Source: Dactylorhiza incarnata
Lineage: Eukaryota > Streptophyta > Magnoliopsida > Asparagales > Orchidaceae
Assembly: GCA_033032865.1 (NCBI GenBank)
Contig: JAWHQI010000099.1
Span: 6,527,501 to 6,591,500, forward strand
Length of the DNA stretch: 64,000 nucleotides
Direction: 5' to 3'
In this document: one piece after another, positions 34,827 through 45,447 of the stretch
How the letters are laid out: each line of letters begins with the position of its first letter
Position numbering within the stretch: the stretch's first letter is position 1
Program-made: the position numbers and the translations under genes
The notes under the pieces: model-generated
Database searches by the model: none
What the model was told of the DNA's origin: nothing
Seen by the model: the letters and a program-made list of their open reading frames with translations, nothing else

Positions 34827-35237
34827 TGGAAAAAAGCATCGACAGAGATGCTCAGTGCTCAACGCCTCTTCTACAAATACTCTGAACTAAGGAATATCTT
34901 CTACAGCTAGCTAAGCCTTTATTTCTTTAGAAGACATTGAAGACCGTTGAAGACTTAACGTCATGCAGACGTGGAGGAGCGTAACAGATGTTGCAGGTGG
35001 CGGGCTATAAATAGAAGGCATGACCTATGGGTTATGAAATTAAGTTAGTTTTTGTGCTTATATGAGAAATCATGTCTGAGATAATTTCTGTGGATAGAAT
35101 ATTTTGGTAATCTAATTTTATAAAGTATTATACTCTTTATTTTGATTACCTGTATAGAAATTAGAAAACATTGATTATCTTTGAAAAGAGAGATATATCA
35201 TTGACTGAGATTATGACTTCTTCAAATAGGGGGAGAT
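34314..35237 (+). repeat. E6 LTR1 (truncated) joined to an internal 3'-end remnant
   Basis: The first 740 bases match the full LTRs with about 2-3% differences. At 35048-35053 the sequence jumps, across a shared GTTTTT, to bases equal to 45267-45447, the last 180 bases of the internal region including the purine tract AAATAGGGGGAGAT. Confidence 0.88.
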
Positions 35238-35389
35238 TGTTGGGATCATTGCCCACAATGTCTTAGATTTGGAGAAGTCCATTCCTAAGTCAAAGATATA
35301 TCTCAGAATGTATTTGATATACTCTCTAGAATCAATGTGCAGGAGATCAGGTCAGGCAAAATGTTCATGGAATTCATTCAAGTTCACAA

Positions 35390-35789
35390 GCGTCGAGACA
35401 TCATACATCGCTCGACGCCTGTGACCCAGAAGCGTTGACACATGTCCATTGCTCAAATAGACAAGGTTGTCGCTGAAGTTCTGAGACCAAATTTGGAAGC
35501 GTCGAGCCAAGTTATATCACTCGACGCCGTGGAAAGAGAAGTGTCGACTAAACTTTAGTCAGCTCAGCGCAAACAAGAAGAATCGAGATATGAAGGATTA
35601 GTTAAGAAGCGTCGAGCCTCTGTATGTTGCTCGACTTCTACAGATAAAAAGCGTCGACTTACTGTTGATTGCTCAACGCCTAAGAAGGAGGAGTCGAGAG
35701 CTTCAGTCTAAGGAGTATGCGTCGAGTATCTACATATCGCTCGACGCCTAATGGAAAAAACGTCGACATAGATGCTCAGTGCTCAACGC
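35390..35789 (+). promoter_or_regulatory. Four 110-bp U3 repeats with paired 29-nt inverted modules
   Basis: Module A, GCGTCGAG-N13-CTCGACGC, starts at 35390, 35499, 35609 and 35719 (spacing 109-110). The copies at 35390, 35499 and 35719 are perfect 8-bp inverted arms; the third has a degenerate right arm. Module B, GCGTYGAC-N12-14-CTCAACGC, starts at about 35432, 35541, 35651 and 35760, 41-42 bases after each A. Sequence between modules is poorly conserved. The array lies 140 bases upstream of TATA. The same array occurs in LTR3, offset by 10210. Function is unknown; a dimeric DNA-binding site is the simplest guess. Confidence 0.85.
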
Positions 35790-35881
35790 CTCTTCTACAA
35801 ATACTCTGAACTGAGGAATATCTTCTACAGCTAGCTAAGCCTTTATTTCTTTAGAAGACATTGAAGACCGTTGAAGACTTA

Positions 35882-35938
35882 ACGTCATGCTGACGTGGAG
35901 GAGCATAACAGATGTTGCAGATGGCGGGCTATAAATAG
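35882..35938 (+). promoter_or_regulatory. E6 LTR core promoter: TGACG pair and TATA box
   Basis: ACGTCA-TGC-TGACGTGG at 35883-35898 holds two inverted TGACG cores, the kind bound by plant TGA-type bZIP factors. TATAAATAG follows at 35930-35938. Confidence 0.65.
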
Positions 35939-36804
35939 AAGGCATGACCTATGGGTTATGTAGTTAAGTTAGTTTTTCCTATCTTTCGAAAGCCATTATC
36001 GTCTCCATCAATTTGAGGGAAAGTTTGAGAAAGATTCTGGAGAAGTCATCTTCCCTTTCAGAACCAATCTAACTTGAAGATTTCATTCAGCAATCTGGTG
36101 CTGATACATCTTTCTGAAAGTAGAAGATCAAGAAGGAAGAATCTGTCTTCCTAAGAAGAAGAACAGCCATCACAGCCTATCGAATCAAGAAGATCATCTG
36201 CTGCTACTATTCTATTGAAGTTTTCTGTCTGATCATTCAGGCAGTTCAAGAAGACTCAACAATCTGAAGAATCTGAGTCTAAGTATTTGTTATTCTCTTT
36301 ATAAATTCCTGTAGGATCTGAGTTGTCAGATCTGAGTGTAGGATCTGTCAAGGATCTGAGTTGTAAGATCAGGTGTGATCTGAGTTGTAGGATTCAGGGG
36401 TGAATCTGAGTTGTAGGCCTAGTTATAAAGGCTGAGGTAGGATCTGTGAGATCTGAGTTTGTAAGATCTGCTGAGATCTGAGAGAGTAAGATCTGTGAGA
36501 TCTGACACTGTAAGATCTGTTGTGATCTGAGATGTAAGACCTGTTTGTGGTCTGAGATCTGGAGAAGCTATAAACCCTATCTAGCACACTGCTAGAAGGG
36601 GAGAAGGGGGAAAGTGGATTACCCAAGATAAGGGGAACCACTATAAAAATCTGTGTGTCTTTTCTGTGTGTGTTCTTATTCTTGAAAGCTCTGATCAGTT
36701 TTATTTTGGTTATCATCAAGAACTGCGATAGTTTTAAATAACCTATTCACCCCCCCCCCCCCCCCCTCTAGGTGATTAGCTTCCCTTAATTAAAGTCTTT
36801 CAAG

Positions 36805-36817
36805 TGGTATCAGAGGG
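36805..36817 (+). other. E6 primer-binding site, initiator tRNA-Met
   Basis: TGGTATCAGAGGG lies two bases after LTR2, the usual copia primer site. Confidence 0.88.
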
Positions 36818-36883
36818 TTGTTGTTCAAGAAAAGGTTTAACAGCCTGAACAAGATCTTCTAAGGGTAGATTTCTTAAGTCGTG

Positions 36884-39280
36884 ATGGCTAATACAGAAGG
36901 AAGCAAAGAATTCACATCTACTTCCAATTTGCAGAAAAGAAAACTTTGGGATTTGGAAAGAAAGGGTCAGACTTTTCATGGAAGCATCTGATCCTAGGAT
37001 TTACATAACTGTTCTAGAGGGACCTTTTGTTCCTATGAAAGTTTCATTTACAGATGGAAGTATAAAGACTCCTAAAACCTATTCAGAGATGACCAAAGAT
37101 GAAGTGATTCTGGCCTCCATGGATAAGAGAGCTCAGAACATCATTGTTAGTGCTATTGAGGATTCAACTTTCCAAAACTTAGTCCACTGCAAAACTGCTA
37201 AAGAAATGTGGGAATCTCTCATTGTCTATATGGAAGGGACTGAAGAAGTCAGAGATGACAGGAAGTCACTTCTAAATCAGCAATATGAAGCCTTCAGACA
37301 AGACAAGAAAGATTCAATAGCAGTCTGCTATGAAAAATTCTTCAAAATTGTAAATGGTCTAAAAACTTTATGGAAGAACTTTCACAGATTATGAGCTGAA
37401 TGATAAATTCTTAAGATCTTTGAACAAAGAATGGGATATCAAGATCTGTGCAATCAGAGAAATGGGAAATCTGGGAAACATTCAGCCACAGAATTTATAT
37501 GGGATACTCTTGTCCCATGAACTTCGTCTGAATACAAGAAAAGCTAAGGAAGGACACAGCAGGGAAAATCATATTGCTCTGAAAGCAGAAAGCTCCAAGA
37601 AAAGCAAAGAAAGAATGTCATTATCCCCCAGGATTCCATCTGAATCAGAACAATCAGAAACCAGTATTTCTGATTCTGAAATATCAGATGGTGAATTGGC
37701 ACTCTTTACTAAACAGCTAAAAAGAATGTTGAGAAGAAAACAACACTGGAAAACTAGACCCTCTCGGTTATCCAGATCTAAGAAGCACTCAAATTCTTCA
37801 GAGGGATTCAAACAAGACTCCAAGAAGGACAGGTACAACTCTAAACACAATAAAATTAATTCAGAAGAAATTGTGTGTTTTGGTTGCAGGAAATCAGGAC
37901 ACATGATTGCTGATTATCCTTCAAAGAGAAAGAACAACAAGAAATATGATGAAAGGAGGCACATATCTGACAAGAGACATGAGAAGAGTCTAATAGCCAA
38001 GAAGGGCAAAGTCACTCTTAGTGACAGTGAATCACAGTCATCAGACTCAGATAGTGAGGAGGCACTCATAGCTCTAATGGCTGCCAATGAAAATGAAGAC
38101 AGTCTATATCATAAATCTATGATAAGAGCCCCACTATCCAGATCTGATAGTGAAGAGGATGAAGAAGAAAATGCAGGACTCATGGCACTGAGTGATCAAG
38201 AAGGTCAGGAGACAACTACTAATATAAAGGTACTTGATAAAACCCCTCTATCTGATTCTGATTCTGAACATGAAACAGATTCATTCTCTTCTGATGAAAA
38301 TGACTCACAATCTAAACTTCATGTAGATTAAATTATTGAGAAATATCAATTAATTCTTAAAGCACTTAAAAAGAGCAAAAGACATAATAAAAGATTACAA
38401 AAGGAAATATCTGAATTAAAGCAAACTGATTCTCAAAACTCTGAGGAAGCTGAGAGGCTGAATCAGACAAGCAAAGAACTTAGTAAACTAAAAGTCATGT
38501 CTATTATTCACATACAGACTTTATGCACTAAGGAAAAGTTAATAAAAGAACTTGAAGCAAAACTCCTAGCAGAAAGGAAACTTGTAGCAAAGTTCTCAAA
38601 ACCACAAACTATTCTTCCTATAATAGACACATTTTCTGCACAATACAGATATGGCATAAGATATGATAGGAATGCAGTTAATAACCCTAAAAGTAATGAC
38701 AAGGCACCTATGCAACCTTTAAAATTCAACAAAGTCATGCCTATTACAAATAAGCATGATCAAAAAGGTGTGCATAAGTTTTATAAGGGTGAATGTTCTA
38801 ATAGCAAAGATGTTTCAATTCAACCAAGTAACAATAATGCCAAATCACTATGCAAAGAAAAAGTATTAACTCATCATGACTCCTTTATATTTAAAGCAAA
38901 CACAAAATCCAAAAGAAAGGAACTAAGACCTGAAGTAAAAAACCACTGCTGTTAAGAAAACAGAACCAGTAAAAGTTACTAAAACAACTTACATAGCTCC
39001 TTTGAATAAGGCAATTAAGCAAAATATGAGTCAACATAAAGAAGTAAGAAGACCTCCAAGGAGATATAACAGATATGAATGCTGGTGCTGTGGAAGGGTT
39101 GGACATTTTGCTCTTGACTGTTGGTTCAATTCAACTGTTCCAAGATTCAACTCTGGGAGATCAGTACTCAGACCTATGACAACTCTCACAGCACCAAGGA
39201 TTATTCAACAACTAAATGTTCCAGCTCACACTAACAAGGTTCTAGGACCCAACTTGGTGTGGGCTCCTAAGAAAAGGTAA
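36884..39280 (+). pseudogene. E6 gag, several frameshifts and one stop
   Basis: Coding starts at the ATG 36884 and changes frame at A-runs near 36931, 37362 and 38938, with an in-frame TAA at 38329. Read across these, it gives a copia gag: NFGIWKERVRLFMEASDP, then the UBN2-like core (SAIEDSTFQNLVHCKTAKEM), a Ser/acidic region, a knuckle CFGCRKSGHMIADY near 37880 whose last Cys is Tyr, a Lys-rich coiled region, and a second, intact knuckle CWCCGRVGHFALDC near 39082. The gag would form particles and bind RNA. Every frameshift is in a homopolymer, so consensus error is possible. The Tyr replaces Cys by one base change. Confidence 0.88.
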
Positions 39281-39308
39281 TTTATTTTTGCAGGGTTGTC
39301 CAAAGACC

Positions 39309-40470
39309 AATCAACTTCCAATCTGGTACTTGGACAGTGGGTGCTCTATGCACATGACAGGAACAAAAAGTCTGCTGAATGATTACACTCCTGTGAGGAA
39401 TGGACCAAAGGTTATCTTTGGAGGGTCCTTGCCATGCTTATCAAATGGGTAAGCAGACCAAGTCTTCCTTCAAACCAATTGGTGAGAAGGATTCCATTAG
39501 ATGTCTATACCTACTTCACATGGATCTATTTGGACCAATGTCAATCCATAGCTTAGGAGGAAAGTCATACACCCTTGTAATAGTTGATGATTATTCCAGA
39601 TACACTTGGGTATTCTTCCTTAAACATAAGTCAGACACTTTAGAAATATTTACCAGTTTTGTTAGGCAAATCACCAATGAAATAGGAAATCCTGTAGCCA
39701 AAATTAGAAGTGATCATGGGACTGAATTTCAGTCAGGTGCAATGACCAAATTCTGTGAGAATCTAGGTATTTCTCAAGAGTTCTCATCTCCTAGAACTCC
39801 CCAACAAAATGGGGTTGCTGAGAGAAGAAATAGAACCCTTATTGAAGCTAGCAGGAGTATGCTGAGTGATTCTTCTCTTCCTGAGTACTTCTGGGCTAAA
39901 GCTGTAAACACAGCATGCCATGTGCAGAATAGGGCTCTTATAAACAAAAGACTGGATAAGACCCCATATGAGTTGTTGAAAGGTAGAAAACCCACCTTAG
40001 CCTATTTCAAAATATTTGGTAGTAAATGCTTTGTATTAAATAATGGAAAGCACCATCTCACTAAATTTGCTGAAAAAGCACATGAGGCAATTTTTGTTGG
40101 GTATAGCTCTCAAAGTAGAGCCTATATAATTTTCAACAAAAAGTCTAATAGGATAGAAGAATCTATACATGTTGTATTTGATGAAACCAGCCTTATTTAT
40201 AAGGATCTGGGAAGTTTATCTAGTTGTGCAGGTTCTAGACAGAAATTGAAGGAGATGAATATCAATGAACAGCACAATGGGGATAATGAAGAATCTAATG
40301 AGACTATAATTGTAACTAGAGAGGATGAACCTCAAGCAGAAGACAATTATGAAGAACCTATTGCTGTTGAGGAACCACCACATCCAGAACCTCTAGAAGA
40401 ACCTACTCAAATAGATGCACCAGAATCTCAAAGGGAAAAAAAAGGTGGAGGAATGCAACCAAACATCTGA
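39309..40470 (+). pseudogene. E6 protease and integrase, GAG-pre-integrase deleted
   Basis: The protease motif WYLDSGCSMHMTG begins near 39324. At about 39423 the frame breaks: sequence jumps from the protease end to the very end of the GAG-pre-integrase domain (MGKQTKSSF), so the HHCC zinc region is missing. The integrase core follows with all three acidic residues in place (HMDLFGPM, SDHGTEF, NGVAERRNR) and the usual copia C-terminal region. A shift in an A8 run near 40440 separates it from RT. Without the zinc region integration is probably impaired. Confidence 0.9.
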
Positions 40471-40514
40471 AGGATCATCCAAAAGAACAGATCATAGGAA
40501 ATCCAAATGATGGT

Positions 40515-42104
40515 GTGCAAACCAGAAGAGGAAACTCAATACATGAGGCTTTGCATCACAACTTTCTATCCAAAATAGAACCTAAGAAGTTTGATGAAGC
40601 CAATAAGGACACTTCATGGATATCAGCTATGCAAGAAGAGCTAAATCAATTTGAAAGGTGCAAAGTCTGGATATTGGTTCCAAGACCAAAGAAACACAAA
40701 GTCATAGGGACCAAATGGGTATTCAGGAATAAGCTGGATGAAAATGGTGTGATCATCAAAAACAAAGCAAGGTTGGTTGCCCAAGGATATAGACAGGAGG
40801 AAGGCATAGATTTTGATCAAGTGTTTGCTCCTGTGGCAAGATTGGAGGCAATCAGACTATTCCTGGCATTTGCAGCACACACTGGATTCATAGTCTATCA
40901 AATGGATGTAAAGTCAGCATTCCTTAATGGAACAATATTGGAGGAAGTATATGTTGAACAACCCCCAGGTTTTATTGACTCTACTCATCCAAATCATGTC
41001 TATCTATTATTAAAAGCATTGTATGGTCTGAAACAGGCACCTAGAGCCTGGTATGAGACAGTATCTAGATTTCTTATTGAGAACAAATTCTCAAGAGGAA
41101 AGATAGACAAGACATTGTTTCTTAGGATAGTTAAAGGTCACATTATTCTAGTACAAATATATGTAGATGATATAATATTTGGCTCTACTAATAATAACCT
41201 TTGCAAAAGGTTTGCAAACCTTATGCAAGGGAAATTTGAAATGAGCAGCATGGTTGAGCTTAAATACATTTTAGGTCTCCAAGTGAAACAGTCTGAGGAA
41301 GGAATTTTCATTTCTCAGACCAAGTACACAAAAGAGATTATCAAGATGTTTGGAATGGAAAATTCCACTGTCATGAAAACACCTATGGCAGTAAATATGT
41401 CATTGGACAATGATGAAAAAGGGAAACCTATTGATGAAACCTTGTACAGAGGCATCATTGGCTCATTTCTCTACCTAACTGCTAGCAGGCCAGACATTAT
41501 GTTCTCAACATGTGTGTGTGCTAGATATCAAGTGAACCCTAAAGAATCTCACTACACTGCTGTCAAAAGAATCCTGAGATATCTGAAGGGCACTCTTAAT
41601 CTTGGCCTTTGGTATCCTAGAAGCAATGACTTTGAACTAATTGGCTTTTCAGATGCTGATTTTGCAGGATGCAAAGAGGACAGAAAAAGTACATCAAGCA
41701 CAAGCAAATTCCTTGGCAAAAGACTGATATCTTGGAGTAGCAGGAAGCAGACCAGTGTGGCTATTTCCACAGCAAAATCTGAGTACATCTCAGCTGGAAA
41801 CTGCTGTGCTCAGCTACTATGGATTCAACACCAACTCCAAGACTATAAAGTTCAGCTAAGTAAATCTCCTCTATTTTGTGATTCAACTAGTGCTATTGCT
41901 ATAGCTAATAATCCTGTATCACATAGCAGAACTAAGCACATAGAAATTAGATACCATTTCATTAGAGAACATGTAGAAAATGGAGATATCACAATTGAAT
42001 ATGTCCCCACTGACAAACAAGTTGCCGACATATTTACTAAACCCTTGGATGAAACAAAATTCAATAACTTTAAAATTGAATTAGGTATGCTAAAAATGGA
42101 TTAA
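40515..42104 (+). pseudogene. E6 reverse transcriptase and RNase H
   Basis: This 529-residue open stretch continues the polyprotein after the A8 frameshift. RT motifs are intact: [39 protein letters not shown] and YVDDIIFGS. The connection and RNase H follow (FSDADFAG, then STAKSEY and RTKHIEI), ending [11 protein letters not shown] and a TAA. This part has no stop and is the best preserved section of the element. It is labelled a pseudogene because its upstream frame is broken. Closest relatives should be SIRE/Maximus RTs. Confidence 0.93.
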
Positions 42105-42160
42105 AGTTGTTTTGAAATAAATAAATGAAAATAATGATTGAGTCCTAAAAATGCGTGGAG

Positions 42161-42423
42161 AAGTTATCTGGCGTCGAAAGAAGATACCTGGCGTTGAGAG
42201 AAGTTATCTGGCGTCGAAAGAAGACACCTGGCGTCGAGAAGATATCAGGCGTCGAGAAGATACCTGGCGTCGACTGAAGATAAATGGCGTCGAGCTATCT
42301 CAACACTTGTGCGAACATAGCTAGGTCGTCTCAACAGGGTCAATTTGAACCATTAGATCAATCTTGTCAAACAAGTTCGGCGCGCGGCTATTCATCTTCT
42401 TGAATTAGAACTTCTATAAATAG
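42161..42423 (+). promoter_or_regulatory. Pol-env intergenic array and TATA box: candidate internal promoter of E6
   Basis: GGCGTCGA or GGCGTTGA occurs seven times at 42170, 42190, 42210, 42230, 42248, 42266 and 42286, in a repeat of about 20 bases (TATCTGGCGTCGAAAGAAGA). The core is the same GCGTCGAG as in the LTR modules. TATAAATAG follows at 42415-42423, about 105 bases before the env-like ATG at 42528. The layout mimics the LTR promoter. E8 has a parallel arrangement. Confidence 0.7.
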
Positions 42424-42527
42424 GAAAGACACTTCGTTAGTGCATGTGCCCTAGTTCTCTCAGTTCGAAATTGACTGCCCTAGAAAATTTCTCCATCAAT
42501 TCTTTCTCTCTTCGATCATTAACCACA

Positions 42528-45084
42528 ATGCCTCCCAAAAGCAGCGATTATCTTTATGAAGGAAGCAAGCTTGTTCAAAATGGATTTCAATCAGCTCTAG
42601 TAGAAATCAAGTCAACCATTGAATTAATATACAAAGCAGGACTGGAATTTGTACTATCTGAATCAACTCTTATCTGGAAACGAGAGGTATTAGAGTTTTG
42701 CTCCAATATAGTAATAGACTCTGTCAATTCAAATCTTAAGACCAGTGTGAACGGTAAGAAGATTAAGATCACTCCTTCAAGACTCGCTAAGGCACTAGAA
42801 CTGCCTAGGTTAAAAAGCAATGAAGAAGAAGAAGAAGTGACCTCAGAACAGATTAAATTAGCACAAATCTGCTGCGGAATTGAAACATCTCGAGAAATCA
42901 CAGGAAGTATTCTTAGAAAAGGAATGAATTCAAAAGGAAAATTGCTAACAGACGTGATAGGAAAGGGCCTGTTGTGCAAGACTGGATCTCATGATAAAAT
43001 ATCCAGAAAAATGTTTATTTTACTAACAAGGATTATTCATTCTTTGAGAACAGATTGGGGGAGAGTGATATTTGACACGATAATTAAATGTATCCAAGTA
43101 CCCAACATGGGTAGGATACTATCTTTGTATTTAGTAAAAGTCATTCCTGATTCCTTGAATAACAAACTTGGATCCAAGATAAACCACATGAAGAAAATGG
43201 ATATTAGAATGATAGAGAGATGGGGACAGAGTCTTATCAAATTTTCCACCAGCAGATCTTTCTCCCAAGCAAAAGAAAGCCAAGAAGCAAAAGAAGAAGA
43301 AGGTTTTTTCAAGTTCATCAAGCTCATCTTGTTCCAAAAGAAAAACTAGATCTTCTCCAATTCATGATCCTAACCTCACAACTTCTGAAGAAGAAGAAGG
43401 GAACAATCCAAGGGATAGTTCCCCTGACACTCCAAAGGATGAGAATGAGAAAGAAAAGGATGAGAGTGAGAAAGGAGAAGAAGAAAGAGGAAGTCATTAT
43501 GCATCCCCTGCTAGACTTGAAGGGATTTTTCAAAATGAGAGAGAGGCTCAAGATGAGATTCCTGCTCAGAATAATTCTGAAATGAGCAAAGCAGCAGTTG
43601 AGGGGGAGGCTCAGGATGAGATCCCTGCTCAGGACAAAATTGATCTGATCAATGCAGAAATTGAGGGGGAGCCTCAAGATGAATTTCCAGCTGAATACAA
43701 TGTACCATTTGAGGGGGAGTCTCAGGCTGAGATCCCTGCTAAAGTAAATTCTGTAGCTGATGCTATGGATGTAGAAGGAGAGCCTGAAGCAACAAAGAAA
43801 CCTGTTGAGAAGGTAATCAAGATAGAATCCTCTAGCTCCCATATGAGCCAGAGAAATGACTCTTTCATGAGAGAAGAAAGCAGTAGAAGTGCTGAAATGG
43901 AAAAGGAAATCAATGTGGATCTTAGTTCTATTCTACCTCAGCTGGAGGTGTTACTTAATAATCAAAGAAGATTATTAGAACAGTATATTGAGGAGAATAA
44001 TACAAAAATGAAAAATGAGGTAGATTTCCAATTGAAATTGGTTAGATTTGAAGTCAATTATCAGATATCTGCATTGAGAAAGGAGATGGTAAAGTTCTTT
44101 AAGAGAGCTGGTGCTTCAGTAGATTATACAACTGAACAACTTGATGTAATCAAAGAAACATCAAAGGTTCTTAAAGAGTCACAAGCTGGAATTACAAAGA
44201 CAGTGGATGATGTTCAGACAAATCAAGGAATTCTAAGTAGCAACATGCAAGTTTTGTATAAAGAACAGGTTGCACAAGTTCTTACAGGTACAAATAAGAT
44301 TGAAGCTAGACTGCAACAGCAGAATGCTGATATTTTGGCTAAAATTGATGAGAGCTCCACAGTTCTAAAAGATCAAGCAAAGTTGCATGCAGATACCATA
44401 GATGACCATCTCTTTAAGGTAAAGAAAACCATTGAAAGTGGAGTTAATCACTTGGAAGGACAAGTCAGGTTTCAGAAAAATGTTATAAGAGATCATATTG
44501 TCGAAGAAGTCCTAAAGGGGGAGAGATCAATGATTCAAGCCAGCTCTGAGCATGCTGTGTGGACCTCAAACTCTATAAGAGAAATTCTTGGATATCCTCC
44601 CATTGATTATGAGAATGATTAAGTTTCTGAGACCAGGCCAGCTTCTCTTACTCAGGATCAAAAGCAAATTGCTAAAATGTATAGTCCTGAAGATAAGAGC
44701 AAAAGAGAGCATTTTACTAATGAGCAGGTTGAATCTAGTAAAAGAATGTTCAGAGAGGAGGTTCAATCAAGGGTTAATTTTGAACATTGGTCTCCCTCTT
44801 CCAGAGAATTGATTCTGTCAGCTTGGGAAGTCGTGAAAGGTAACCCAGAGGAAAGAGGAAAGTGGTATTCTGAAGCTGAATGGTTAAAGCATAGGGATCA
44901 AGAGGAACTGAAGATCAAATTTAAGGCTGACAAAATGGCTGGGAAGATTCAGGCAGGTGATATGGAGCCAATCAGATACTTTCCAAAACCATTTGGTTAT
45001 TTCAAGAGAAGAAAGGAAGTTGCTGAAGCACTTTCCAAAAGAGCCAAAAGAGGAATTGAATTCAAGGATCCTGAGCAGCTTTAG
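42528..45084 (+). pseudogene. E6 env-like protein, one frameshift and one stop
   Basis: The ATG at 42528 (context CCACAATGCC) is chosen because the E8 homologue starts the same way (MAPKQSD against MPPKSSD). The first 240 residues resemble the plant transposon-associated domain found in SIRE and Athila extra ORFs (EVLEFCSNIVIDSV, ITPSRLAKALELP). A single-base indel in TTTT near 43245 precedes a Lys/Ser-rich stretch (KKAKKQKKKK, possible nuclear signal), then four acidic repeats of the type EGEAQDEIPAQ, then a long coiled-coil-like region. A TAA at 44620 interrupts the frame, which continues to 45084 (RYFPKPFGYFKRRKE). I see no signal peptide or membrane segment, so a true envelope role is doubtful. 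Confidence 0.8.
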
Positions 45085-45177
45085 AAATTTTAATTTTTAC
45101 TAAGTATTTTCAGAAGAATGTAATTGATATATTTTTGAACAATCTTGTTGAGTTCCCAATGCTAACTATTTTTCATG

Positions 45178-45447
45178 ATCATATATATATATATATATAT
45201 ATGCCTGTGATGTGATTCTTTCTCTCTTCATGACATGTCTTATTCTGAATTGCTTATGTTTTTGTGCTTATATGAGAAATCATGTCTGAGATAATTTCTG
45301 TGGATAGAATATTTTGGTAATCTAATTTTATAAAGTATTATACTCTTTATTTTGATTACCTGTATAGAAATTAGAAAACATTGATTATCTTTGAAAAGAG
45401 AGATATATCATTGACTGAGATTATGACTTCTTCAAATAGGGGGAGAT
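45178..45447 (+). other. E6 3' untranslated end: AT microsatellite and polypurine tract
   Basis: About 12 AT units span 45178-45202. The purine tract AAATAGGGGGAGAT lies at 45434-45447 next to LTR3. The last 180 bases match 35054-35237. Confidence 0.88.

Larger units (their letters stand above)
35238..36802 (+). repeat. E6 LTR2 (5' LTR of the full copy)
   Basis: It starts TGTTGGGATC and ends AAGTCTTTCA. U3 holds the phased GCGTCGAG modules, TATA at 35930-35938, and further on (36314-36575) about ten imperfect repeats of GATCTGAGTTGTAA. A C19 run lies near 36752-36770; LTR3 has only short C runs there. The first 770 bases appear the same as LTR3. Confidence 0.92.

Noticed and set aside
39280..39310. 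Mini-intron GTAATTTATTTTTGCAG at the E6 gag-protease junction
   Set aside because: About 19 bases is too short for a plant intron; an indel is more likely.
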